A DNA stretch of 33,582 bases from assembly GCA_027459665.1 (NCBI GenBank), contig DAIDHN010000044.1:1-33582 (forward strand), written 5' to 3'. Both the position numbers and the translations under genes were made by a program. Below, piece by piece: positions 10,544-18,132 of this stretch; within the stretch, counting starts at the first letter, position 1, and the number at the start of each line of letters is the position of its first letter. The stretch comes from Chthonomonadaceae bacterium. Its GTDB lineage: Bacteria; Armatimonadota; Chthonomonadetes; Chthonomonadales; Chthonomonadaceae. Under the pieces are notes generated by a model. The model had not been told where the DNA came from. It did not search any database and saw nothing but the letters and a program-made list of their open reading frames with translations.

Positions 10544-10635
10544 GTAATGCTCCTTTGCTATAAGGATATATCAAAGTTGATTATCATTACATACGTCATC
10601 TGCGTGGCAAACTCCTGCTCTGCTGCAGGGCGCAT

Positions 10636-13095
10636 TCAGGCAGGCCGGCGTCTGGGGCGCAGCAGGCAAAGCGCCAGAGCCGCCATCTCTACAGGAGCCT
10701 GCTCGGGCGGATTGTGAACCAGCTGTGCAAGCGTCTGCTGAATGGGGCCGCGCACTGCCCTGGAAGATGAATAGGGCAGCAGTTCTTCCATTAAACGAAG
10801 GCAGGCCGAGTACTTTCCTTCGCTCAGTGCGGCCATTGCCTTGCGCGCAGCGCTTTCTCCGGCAGGCTGCTGTTTTCCCGCATCCAGCAGCATGCGTGCA
10901 AGTGCAGCATCCCGCTCCATCTCTTCTGCACCCAGCAAGTTGTACAGGCAGGCGCCCGCACCAAGCAGAACAGCACAGGCATGGGCTGTCTGCCTTCGCG
11001 CCAGAGCGGTGCGGCATGCGGGCAGTCGTGCTGCAAGCAGGGGCGCAGCTTCTACGCTGCGCAGGCGGGCAAGCGTATCTGCCAGCACAGGCAGCAGCGT
11101 TTCTGTATCTGCCTGCGCTACCATTGGAAGCAGTGCGGGGGCCGCCGCGGCATCACCTGTTTCTCCCAGTGCGGTTACAAGCGTCCTTATCATGCCCGCA
11201 GAAGAGCGAGGCTGCTGCAGTTTTGCCAGCAGCGCCGGCAGTGCACGCGCCGCGCCGGTTCTTCCCAGCGCTTCTACTGCTGCCTCCTGCAGCGCCGGCT
11301 CAGGTTCTTGCTGCAGCAAGGCAATCAGTGCATCTACTGCATCCGATCCCCCCAGCATGCCAAGCGCTTCACATACGGCAAGCCTGTCGCCTTCCGACAG
11401 CACGGCAGGGTGGTCGAGCAGTAGTTCGATGAGTACAGGGTTTGCGTGCCTGTCGCCTATGCGCCCCAGTGCAAAGGCTGCCTCTTCAACCACATTTGCC
11501 GAAGATTGTGACAGTGTTTCAAGCAGGGGTTCTACCGCACGGCGGTCTCCTATTTCTCCCAGTGCCCGTGCAGCTTCTGCGCGCACGGGTGCGCTGGGGT
11601 CATGCAGTGCTCGCATTAGCTCATCCAGTGCCAGCCGCGGGCGCGACTGCGCCAGCGCCCCGGTGGCTTTGAGACGGGTTTCGGGCTGTACAGGCTTTTG
11701 CAAATGCCGTATGTGGCGCCAGTCGCGCGGCCTTGCAGCGCCTACCTCTGTGATCACTTCTCTGGCGCTGCGCGCCCGTTCATCTCTCACCGGGCGCAGC
11801 AGCGGAAGAGAAGCCATTCTGAGCAGCACTGCCAGCAGAAACACAATCTGGTAGTTGCCCATGGGAAATCCCCAGAGCGTAGAGTGCCAGCCCGAAAGCA
11901 GGTGCATTAGAAAGCCTCCCAGCAGCGGCGCAAGCCCGCTGGCCAGGCCCACCAGTGCAGACATAGTGGCAGAGTAGATGCCTGTTTTTTCGGGCGGGCT
12001 GCCGCCTATAAGCAAGTTGAACTGTGCAAGCCCCACCACAGCCCAGAAAATGCCGCTGCCTACACTAATCTCCACCAGCAGCAGCCACATTAAAAATGGG
12101 TGCGATAAAACCGAAAACATCCAGGAAACAGGGAGAGTAAGCACCCCCCACACACCTATGATAAGCAGCGGCCGGTTGCCAAATTTGTCTGCCAGATACC
12201 CCCAGAACGGCATGGAGGCAAGAGAAAACACAGAAGTAACCGCCGCCAGTATCTGCAGCCATACGTAGCTAAGATGCAGCGCCTCGAGTGCATATGCGTT
12301 AAAAAACGGTGCTGCAATGTTCTGCCCGCAGCCAAATACTACATTGAAAAGCAGCAGGCTTCGAAAAGGCTTATCGGCAAAAGGCGCCTTGTAATACGCT
12401 ATGAGTGCGCGCCAGCCGGGGGTTCGGGCTGCGCGGCTGGTGCGGTGAGGGGGTTCGGGCTGGCGCAGAATACAGAGGCCTGAAAGCAGAGCTCCCACCA
12501 GAGAGAGGCCAAACAGCACTGCAAAACCAATCGATTCCCTGTGCGCCCTGTTCATTGCATCAAGATACCATGCTGCCGGCAGGCTCACTGCCATGCCCGC
12601 TATGCCGGCAACCATGTTGCGCTGCCCAAAATAGCGCCCCCTTGTACTCTCAGGCACCATATCAGACATCCAGGAAGTCCAGGCAGGCGCAGGCAGGTTG
12701 ACAATGATGAATGAGATGGTAAACAGCATCAAAAACAGGGAAAGCGACCAGCGGGCAGAAAACAGAAAGGGCAGTAGAAGAATGGGCAGCCAGAGCATGC
12801 GGCCCAGCAGGGAATACCAGAAAACGTACTTTTTGCGTTCGGGAAGAGCTTCGGTGGTGTACGAAGAAATGAGCTGCACCAGCGCCGCCAGCGTAGGCAC
12901 TGCCGTCAGCATTCCGATAGCCAGGCTGCCTCCGCCCAGAAAAAGAGCAAACCCCGTGAGAAATGCGCCCGAAGTGAGCGTACCCCAAATGGTGGCAAAA
13001 GCCCCATCTCCGGTTGAGTATTTCAGCCCCTTCAAAATCTCCAGGCGAGACAATCTTCCTGAAGTCTCACGATGTTGTTCGGCAGCCTCCGGCAT
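10636..13095 (-). CDS. MFS transporter with C-terminal HEAT-repeat domain
   Basis: The first ~450 residues of the 819-residue product are a major facilitator transporter with about 12 hydrophobic segments. The sequence FWGYLADKFGNRPLL is the MFS loop motif between membrane segments. The last ~330 residues are soluble HEAT repeats, for example APVRAEAARALGEIGDRRAV, which recurs in degenerate form at about 30-residue intervals. The HEAT domain probably lies in the cytoplasm and could act as a docking or regulatory scaffold; this is inference. I prefer the ATG at 13095 because AGGAG stands six bases before it. An in-frame ATG at 13188 would add 31 residues with four Cys and two His but has no clear ribosome binding site. 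The upstream glycosidase suggests a sugar or oligosaccharide substrate. Confidence 0.85.
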   Translation of the reverse strand: MPEAAEQHRETSGRLSRLEILKGLKYSTGDGAFATIWGTLTSGAFLTGFALFLGGGSLAIGMLTAVPTLAALVQLISSYTTEALPERKKYVFWYSLLGRMLWLPILLLPFLFSARWSLSLFLMLFTISFIIVNLPAPAWTSWMSDMVPESTRGRYFGQRNMVAGIAGMAVSLPAAWYLDAMNRAHRESIGFAVLFGLSLVGALLSGLCILRQPEPPHRTSRAARTPGWRALIAYYKAPFADKPFRSLLLFNVVFGCGQNIAAPFFNAYALEALHLSYVWLQILAAVTSVFSLASMPFWGYLADKFGNRPLLIIGVWGVLTLPVSWMFSVLSHPFLMWLLLVEISVGSGIFWAVVGLAQFNLLIGGSPPEKTGIYSATMSALVGLASGLAPLLGGFLMHLLSGWHSTLWGFPMGNYQIVFLLAVLLRMASLPLLRPVRDERARSAREVITEVGAARPRDWRHIRHLQKPVQPETRLKATGALAQSRPRLALDELMRALHDPSAPVRAEAARALGEIGDRRAVEPLLETLSQSSANVVEEAAFALGRIGDRHANPVLIELLLDHPAVLSEGDRLAVCEALGMLGGSDAVDALIALLQQEPEPALQEAAVEALGRTGAARALPALLAKLQQPRSSAGMIRTLVTALGETGDAAAAPALLPMVAQADTETLLPVLADTLARLRSVEAAPLLAARLPACRTALARRQTAHACAVLLGAGACLYNLLGAEEMERDAALARMLLDAGKQQPAGESAARKAMAALSEGKYSACLRLMEELLPYSSSRAVRGPIQQTLAQLVHNPPEQAPVEMAALALCLLRPRRRPA

Positions 13096-13200
13096 CCAGC
13101 GCTCCTGTACAGCATAATCTGTTTCAGAATACCCGCAAGTGTGGCATTGTGCAGAGTAATGGCAGCAGAGGAGGCCGCCGGCAGCCATGCCCGCTGTGAG

Positions 13201-15393
13201 TTATTTTGGCTGTGCCTCTATCGCTTTGAAAATCGGTTGATACAGAAAACGCCGTTTCACCAGTACAGGTTCGGCATGCTTTAGCGGCACGTCTTCTTTA
13301 AGGCGTGCAATTTCAAAATGCGTGTATGCTTTTTCTGCTTTCACAGTCAGCCTGTGTACTCCTGGTTTCAGCCAGGGCAGCCGTATGCTGACTCCATTTC
13401 CCTGCACATTTCTTGCTGCCACCCTGCCATCTACCAGCACAGTGCAGCCGGCAGGCTTTCTGCCCAGAAAGGCCCACTGCAGATGCAGGGTGCGGGAATG
13501 CATTGGATGAAGCATATCGGGCGAATAGACCGCCAGTATTGTGTCGGAGGGGTATTCGCCGTGGTACATGCGGATTGCCGCAGAGGTCAGGTTGTAATCT
13601 CTGTACCCTTCCCCGCCCCTGCTGCGCAGCCCCGGCAGCTGCACTGAAACCGGTTCCATGTCATCCGACAGCTCTTCACTGTAAATATCCACATACACAT
13701 CGTGTTTTGGTCCGTAGCCGCCGCCGACAGGCTGACCTGCAAACTCGTTCCACTGGTTCAGCAGCAAAAACCGGGGGCGCAGTTTCATTGCATCACGCCA
13801 CTGCACCAGGTAGGTCCAGCCATTTCTTTTGCCATAGGCGCCGGGGGCAAGCCAGCCGTCTGGCGGAAAAAAAGCGGGCGTAATGGTAAGCGCCTCGCAT
13901 TTGCCTGCATGCATGGTTGGCCGCGGGTGCAAACTGCCATCCATCCACGACCAGTACCCCTGCCTGTTGTAATGTACCATCTGATCCTGGGTCCACATCC
14001 ACCGCAGCGTAAATGCATGGTTTTGCAGCGGTTTCTGCCTTGCCTGGTACGCCGGACCGCCCCCATTCAGCACAATGGCCAGCGGCCTGCCATGCCAGCG
14101 CAGCCAGAGATCGTGATACCGGGAATTCTGCAAAAAGCGCCGGGCCGCATAATCCAGCTGCTGGTCTTCGACTGGGGTATTGTCTGGCAGGTTATTCACC
14201 CCAAACAGCAAAACCACGCCTGGCACCTGAATATGCTGTTTTCTCATCTGTGCGCATACCTGAAGCAGGGTGCGGGTATTGTGGGCAAGCTCAAATACGC
14301 CCGGCCCCATCTGGCTCCAGCTGGTGTGCCCGCTCAGGTTATTCGACCAGTCTACCAGCAGGTCATCTACCCCGGCGCGGGTGAGCCAGAGCAGGTGCTG
14401 ACGAATAACATCCGGGTTGCTTGAGGCGTAGTCTCCTATTACCGGGGTTGCCTCGGCCGTATCCCAGCGTGCGTTGAGCGGCCCGAACCACTCTTCCCAG
14501 TCCATAATCACCAGGTGCTTCGAATTTTGCGGCGGTCTCAGCACCGGCACGCGCAGCACCCGCACCTGCACGATATTCGAGCGTATGCCCCCCGAAGCAA
14601 GCGGCTGCCCCACCACAAACGGCCCATTCATGCCCGGCCAGCCATGCAGCGCACTGCCCCATACCCCCTGCCCTGCGGGCGCTTCTGAAACCGCCGGTTC
14701 CCCCTGAACTTCAGCCCGATTCGGCCAGCCTGCCGGAGCGGTGCCGTATACCTGCCAGCCAGGGTCTGTACTCAGATTGAAGCTCTGCTTTCTGTTTTCT
14801 GAAATGTGCAGCAGGGCCAGCAAACCGGCAGGCCCTGTGCCATTGTTTCCCTCTACGGCAATGGTGTTGCTGCCCTTGTGAAAATATGCTGCCAAGTGGC
14901 TGAGAGAGCGTATTTCAAACAAACTCGCCTGCTTTACAGCTACTTCCCTGCCATTGAGAAAAAGGCGCAAAGAGTCGTCGCAGGTTATCCAGAGATGGGC
15001 GCTGCGGGGGGAATGTGGCAGAAAAAAGGTTTTTTCAAAATAGAGGGTCTGATGATCTGTTACCTGCGCCCCCCATATCCAGTCTGCTTTGTGTGCATGA
15101 GGCGCTTCCCGCATTTGCAGTCGTGCCGTGCCCGGGTTGGGCAGAGGCAGAGGCAGTTCCGCCCTGCCGTCCGCGCCGGTAATGCAGTCGGCTCCCCAGC
15201 GTTTGCCATTGCATGCGGTTTGCAGTTTGGCCCCCGCTACAGGTCTGCCAGCCCGGGTAAGCCGTGCAGAAAGCAGCACCGAGAAGCCCATGCCAATTTG
15301 TGTATGGTTTACATGCAGGCGAAGAGTATCTGCAGATGCAGATACCGCCAGGCAAAGCAATGCTGCAAAGGCAGCCGCTCTGTTAGCACGCAT
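13201..15393 (-). CDS. Secreted multi-domain glycosidase-like protein (GH71/GH99-like barrel)
   Basis: The 730-residue product starts with a signal peptide (MRANRAAAFAALLCLAVSASA). After it comes a small beta domain (about 25-95) and a galactose-binding-like domain (about 100-200) with HLWITCDDSLRLFLNG and GSNTIAVEG, as in the carbohydrate-binding parts of many glycosidases. Residues ~290-570 form an (alpha/beta)8-type segment with LVIMDWEEWFGP, AGVDDLLVDWSNN, RPLAIVLNGGG and LLLNQWNEFAGQ; the QWNE motif resembles GH99/GH71-type barrels. A C-terminal beta-sandwich follows. The start at 15393 overlaps the upstream oxidoreductase stop by 11 bases. A role in polysaccharide breakdown is likely, but family, substrate and catalytic residues are not certain. 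Confidence 0.65.
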   Translation of the reverse strand: MRANRAAAFAALLCLAVSASADTLRLHVNHTQIGMGFSVLLSARLTRAGRPVAGAKLQTACNGKRWGADCITGADGRAELPLPLPNPGTARLQMREAPHAHKADWIWGAQVTDHQTLYFEKTFFLPHSPRSAHLWITCDDSLRLFLNGREVAVKQASLFEIRSLSHLAAYFHKGSNTIAVEGNNGTGPAGLLALLHISENRKQSFNLSTDPGWQVYGTAPAGWPNRAEVQGEPAVSEAPAGQGVWGSALHGWPGMNGPFVVGQPLASGGIRSNIVQVRVLRVPVLRPPQNSKHLVIMDWEEWFGPLNARWDTAEATPVIGDYASSNPDVIRQHLLWLTRAGVDDLLVDWSNNLSGHTSWSQMGPGVFELAHNTRTLLQVCAQMRKQHIQVPGVVLLFGVNNLPDNTPVEDQQLDYAARRFLQNSRYHDLWLRWHGRPLAIVLNGGGPAYQARQKPLQNHAFTLRWMWTQDQMVHYNRQGYWSWMDGSLHPRPTMHAGKCEALTITPAFFPPDGWLAPGAYGKRNGWTYLVQWRDAMKLRPRFLLLNQWNEFAGQPVGGGYGPKHDVYVDIYSEELSDDMEPVSVQLPGLRSRGGEGYRDYNLTSAAIRMYHGEYPSDTILAVYSPDMLHPMHSRTLHLQWAFLGRKPAGCTVLVDGRVAARNVQGNGVSIRLPWLKPGVHRLTVKAEKAYTHFEIARLKEDVPLKHAEPVLVKRRFLYQPIFKAIEAQPK

Positions 15394-16402
15394 CGGTGAG
15401 AGTAACAGGCTGCCCGGTTTGTATAGACTGCAGTGCAGCCAGGGCAATGCGCACCGCCTCTATGCCATCCTGCGGGGTAATAGAAGGGGTTGTGCCCGTT
15501 TCAACGCACTGCAAAAAATGTTCCAGCTCAGCCTGATACGGGTTGTAATCGGTGGGGCTTTCTGGTACTGCCACTGCCTCTCGCGAGCTTTCTCCGCCAA
15601 ACAGCGCTATTTTGAGGGGAGCAGCAACTGGCTGATTGCAGTTGTATTCCAGCAGGCCGGCATCTCCCGCTACTTCAAGTGTTACCTTGAACCCTGCCGG
15701 GTCGCTCCAGGTGCCTTCTACGTGGCCAATCACTCCGCTGCGAAAGCGCAGTGTCACCAGTGCAAAATCCTGTATGGGCAGACGCTTTTCCGCCAGCCCT
15801 CTTGCATACACGCGCTCTACCGGGCCAAAAGTCCAGCGCAGCCAGTCAAAATCGTGAATAATCAGGTCAAGCACACATCCCCCGCTCCACTCAAACTTTC
15901 CGTACCAGTCGTCCCAGGCATGCGGCATATATCCTCCCCGGTGCGTGCGCACCGAGGCGGGCGTGCCCACTGCTCCCTGCTGCACCTGACTGCGTGCGAG
16001 CAGAAACTCTGGAAAGAAGCGCACCACCTGGGCTACAAACAGCGGTATTCCTGCTGCTGCGCATGCATCGCGCATTTTTTCGCAGTCGTGCAGGGTGCGC
16101 GCCATCGGTTTTTCTGTAGATATGCCGCGAATGCCCAGTTCTGCTGCTCTTTTTGCTGCCTCCAGCACATAATCTACGTGCCACGGGGTAGGGCAGCAAA
16201 CATCTACAATATCAGGCTTCACTTCGGTAAGCATCTGTTCAAAACTGTGATAGGCTTTTGCTCCGTGTTTTGCAGCCAGGCTTTCTGCTGCCTCCAGCCG
16301 GATATCCATCACTCCTTCCAGGCGGGCATTTTCCATTGCGGTATAGCATGCGGCATGCATTCCTGCCATTCCGCCAGCCCCCACCAGCGCCACTCGCATC
16401 AT
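15383..16402 (-). CDS. Gfo/Idh/MocA family NAD(P)-dependent oxidoreductase
   Basis: This 339-residue protein has the Rossmann motif ALVGAGGMAGMH at its N terminus, the family motif STEKPMART with the catalytic-type Lys near residue 100, and the substrate-domain segment CVLDLIIHDFDWLRW near residue 180. The ATG at 16402 is followed directly by a second ATG; GGGAG lies seven bases before the first. It is the first gene of a leftward unit (oxidoreductase, glycosidase, MFS-HEAT, dioxygenase) that looks like a carbohydrate uptake and conversion module. A perfect palindrome 116 bases upstream may be its operator. The substrate is unknown. Confidence 0.9.
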   Translation of the reverse strand: MMRVALVGAGGMAGMHAACYTAMENARLEGVMDIRLEAAESLAAKHGAKAYHSFEQMLTEVKPDIVDVCCPTPWHVDYVLEAAKRAAELGIRGISTEKPMARTLHDCEKMRDACAAAGIPLFVAQVVRFFPEFLLARSQVQQGAVGTPASVRTHRGGYMPHAWDDWYGKFEWSGGCVLDLIIHDFDWLRWTFGPVERVYARGLAEKRLPIQDFALVTLRFRSGVIGHVEGTWSDPAGFKVTLEVAGDAGLLEYNCNQPVAAPLKIALFGGESSREAVAVPESPTDYNPYQAELEHFLQCVETGTTPSITPQDGIEAVRIALAALQSIQTGQPVTLTDAC

Positions 16403-16517
16403 ATTCGCGCTCCCTGTTGCACACGGTAGTCTTGTACTGTTTCATTTCCACACCAAATGCTTATGCTCCTGCCTGTTTTACAAAAATGCTGCGGCAGGTC
16501 TTGTTTTCCCTGCTATT

Positions 16518-16533
16518 TTCAGCCGCGGCTGAA
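16518..16533. promoter_or_regulatory. 16-bp perfect palindrome, LacI/GalR-like operator candidate
   Basis: TTCAGCCGCGGCTGAA is perfectly self-complementary and centred on CG, as in many LacI/GalR-family operators. It sits in the divergent intergenic region between the leftward sugar-type operon and the rightward nitrate operon. No LacI-type regulator is in the window. Its operator role is inferred from symmetry and place only. Confidence 0.45.
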
Positions 16534-16602
16534 TCACTATGGGCCTCTAGTGCAATTTCTGTGTACTTCTAGAAAATGTGTGCAGGCACGAAAAATAATT
16601 TA

Positions 16603-16631
16603 TTGCTGAAATGCAACGGAAACAATACAGT
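16603..16631 (+). promoter_or_regulatory. Weak promoter candidate for the nitrate operon
   Basis: TTGCTG at 16603-16608 and TACAGT at 16626-16631 are 17 bases apart, followed by an A/T-rich stretch with further -10-like words (TAAAAT, TATAAA) at 16634-16650. It lies upstream of the structured leader. Other -10 choices in this stretch are equally possible. I see nothing else gene-like in 16403-16700. Confidence 0.3.
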
Positions 16632-16710
16632 GCTAAAATATAAAATATATGCATTCCATGCGCGCTGCAGCCTGCGGTTTGCATCTTTTGCACTGAAGCT
16701 TTCCCTCTGG

Positions 16711-16830
16711 CGATGCCGCCTCAACCCAAATTCATCGGGAGGAGAGGCATTTGCCGGCCACTTCCACGGCTTTTCTCCTCCGGCACACAGCATGACGCTG
16801 TGGGCAAACACGGCACTGCTGCCTCCCAAC
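16711..16830 (+). ncRNA. Structured 5' leader, candidate Moco riboswitch
   Basis: The leader before narK can form several stems: GGAGGAGA (16738-16745) with TCTCCTCC (16774-16781), GCCG (16753-16756) with CGGC (16767-16770), a perfect CACAGC/GCTGTG hairpin (16786-16802), and a closing TGCCG (16714-16718) with CGGCA (16811-16815). GGGAGG (16737-16742) can instead pair with CCTCCC (16822-16827). The ribosome binding site AGGAGA (16854-16859) is complementary to TCTCCT (16774-16779), so switching could hide or free it. The purine-rich/CUCC-rich layout and the Moco-dependent nitrate reductase in the operon suggest the Moco RNA motif. I assign the class from memory of its appearance, not by alignment. 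Confidence 0.5.
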
Positions 16831-16864
16831 AATGTTTGCTTTTAATATTGCACAGGAGAATGCC

Positions 16865-18121
16865 GTGAGAATTCGTGACCTCAAAGAGAGCGGGCATGCG
16901 CCAACGCTGCTCAGTGCGTTTCTGCATTTCGATATATCGTTTGCCGTCTGGGTAATTCTGGGCGCACTCATGCCGTTTATAGCAAAAGGGCTGCACCTTT
17001 CCATTCCAGCCAAACTGACTCTCATTGCCGTACCCGCTCTTTCTGCAGGATTCTGGAGAATAGTGCTCGGCATACTGGTAGACCGCTATGGCGCAAAACC
17101 AGTAGGAACCGCCTCGCTTGCGCTCACTCTGCTGCCTCTTCTTGCAGGCTGGCTCTGGGCCAATTCGTACTCTTCCCTTTTTTACACAGCCTTCTTTCTG
17201 GGGCTGGCAGGCGCCTCTTTTGCAGTAGCGCTGCCCATGGCCTCGCGCTGGTATCCGCCGCAAATGCAGGGGGTGGCCCTGGGCATAGCGGGCGCAGGCA
17301 ATTCGGGCACGGTGCTGGCCACGCTGTTTGCTCCACTGCTGGCAAAGCATTATGGCTGGCACGCTGCCCTAGGCATGCTTATGGCTCCTGTAGCCTTGGT
17401 TCTGCTTGCATTTGTTACACTCTCTAAAGAGCCGCCTATTAAAAAACAACCGGTTACTGCCGCCGCTTTCGGCAAATTGCTGCAGCAGGCCGATACCTGG
17501 CGCTTCTGCCTGCTCTACTTTGTTACCTTTGGCGGCTTTGTAGGCATGTCGCTTTTCTTCAACACCTTTTTTGTAGACCAATACCATATTCCCATGGCAC
17601 AGGCAGGTCTCTACACTGCTCCCTTTATCATTCTTGGTTCATTTCTGCGGCCGGTAGGCGGAGCGCTGGCCGACCGCTTTGGCGGAATACGGGTGCTGTA
17701 CGCCGTGTATGCCTCCGTTGTTCTTTGCTGCCTGCTTATGGCTGCTCTCCTCACATCATTTGCGCTCTCGGCAGTTATCCTCTTCTGCATGATGGGCATG
17801 CTTGGCGCAGGAAACGGGGCGGTGTTTCAGCTGGTACCCCTGCGCTTTCGCATGGAAATCGGCATCATGACCGGCATTGTAGGTGCAGCAGGCGGTGAGG
17901 GCGGCTTCTATCTCAACATGGCTATGGGGCATCTGCACAAGCTTTCGCACAGCTACGCTGCGGGCTTTCTTGCATTCGGCACTACTGCCATAGCCGCACT
18001 GATCACGCTGAAACTTGCAGCGCCGGTATGGAACCAGCTGCTGCTCAAACTGGCCCGTGCACAACAACTGCCTGAATACGCCGCAGTGCAGTCTGCCCCT
18101 GCCACCGCCGAGGCAGGGTAG
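16865..18121 (+). CDS. narK: Nitrate/nitrite MFS transporter (NarK/NasA family)
   Basis: The 418-residue membrane protein should import nitrate, and perhaps exchange nitrite, for assimilation. About 12 hydrophobic segments are visible. The two nitrate-porter signatures are GIAGAGNSGT in the first half and GAAGGEGGF in the second. Arginines in FWRIVLGILVDRYG and FLRPVGGALADRFG match the two that bind substrate in this family. I chose the GTG at 16865 because AGGAG (16854-16858) lies six bases before it; an in-frame ATG at 16832 would run into the leader's 3' end and has no ribosome binding site. The gene heads the nitrate operon, with nirB starting 12 bases after its stop. Confidence 0.92.
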   Translation: MRIRDLKESGHAPTLLSAFLHFDISFAVWVILGALMPFIAKGLHLSIPAKLTLIAVPALSAGFWRIVLGILVDRYGAKPVGTASLALTLLPLLAGWLWANSYSSLFYTAFFLGLAGASFAVALPMASRWYPPQMQGVALGIAGAGNSGTVLATLFAPLLAKHYGWHAALGMLMAPVALVLLAFVTLSKEPPIKKQPVTAAAFGKLLQQADTWRFCLLYFVTFGGFVGMSLFFNTFFVDQYHIPMAQAGLYTAPFIILGSFLRPVGGALADRFGGIRVLYAVYASVVLCCLLMAALLTSFALSAVILFCMMGMLGAGNGAVFQLVPLRFRMEIGIMTGIVGAAGGEGGFYLNMAMGHLHKLSHSYAAGFLAFGTTAIAALITLKLAAPVWNQLLLKLARAQQLPEYAAVQSAPATAEAG

Positions 18122-18132
18122 AAAGGAACAAC

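Noticed and set aside
10544-10635. Promoter for the PhyH-type gene
   Set aside because: TTGCCA and GATAAT-like words exist on the - strand, but the spacing is 19 bases and several alternatives are equally weak, so I did not list it.
16711-16830. ANTAR (NasR-type) antitermination leader for the nitrate operon
   Set aside because: ANTAR leaders show two adjacent small hairpins with hexaloops followed by a terminator. I see no U-run terminator, and the regulator in the operon has a winged helix, not an ANTAR domain.
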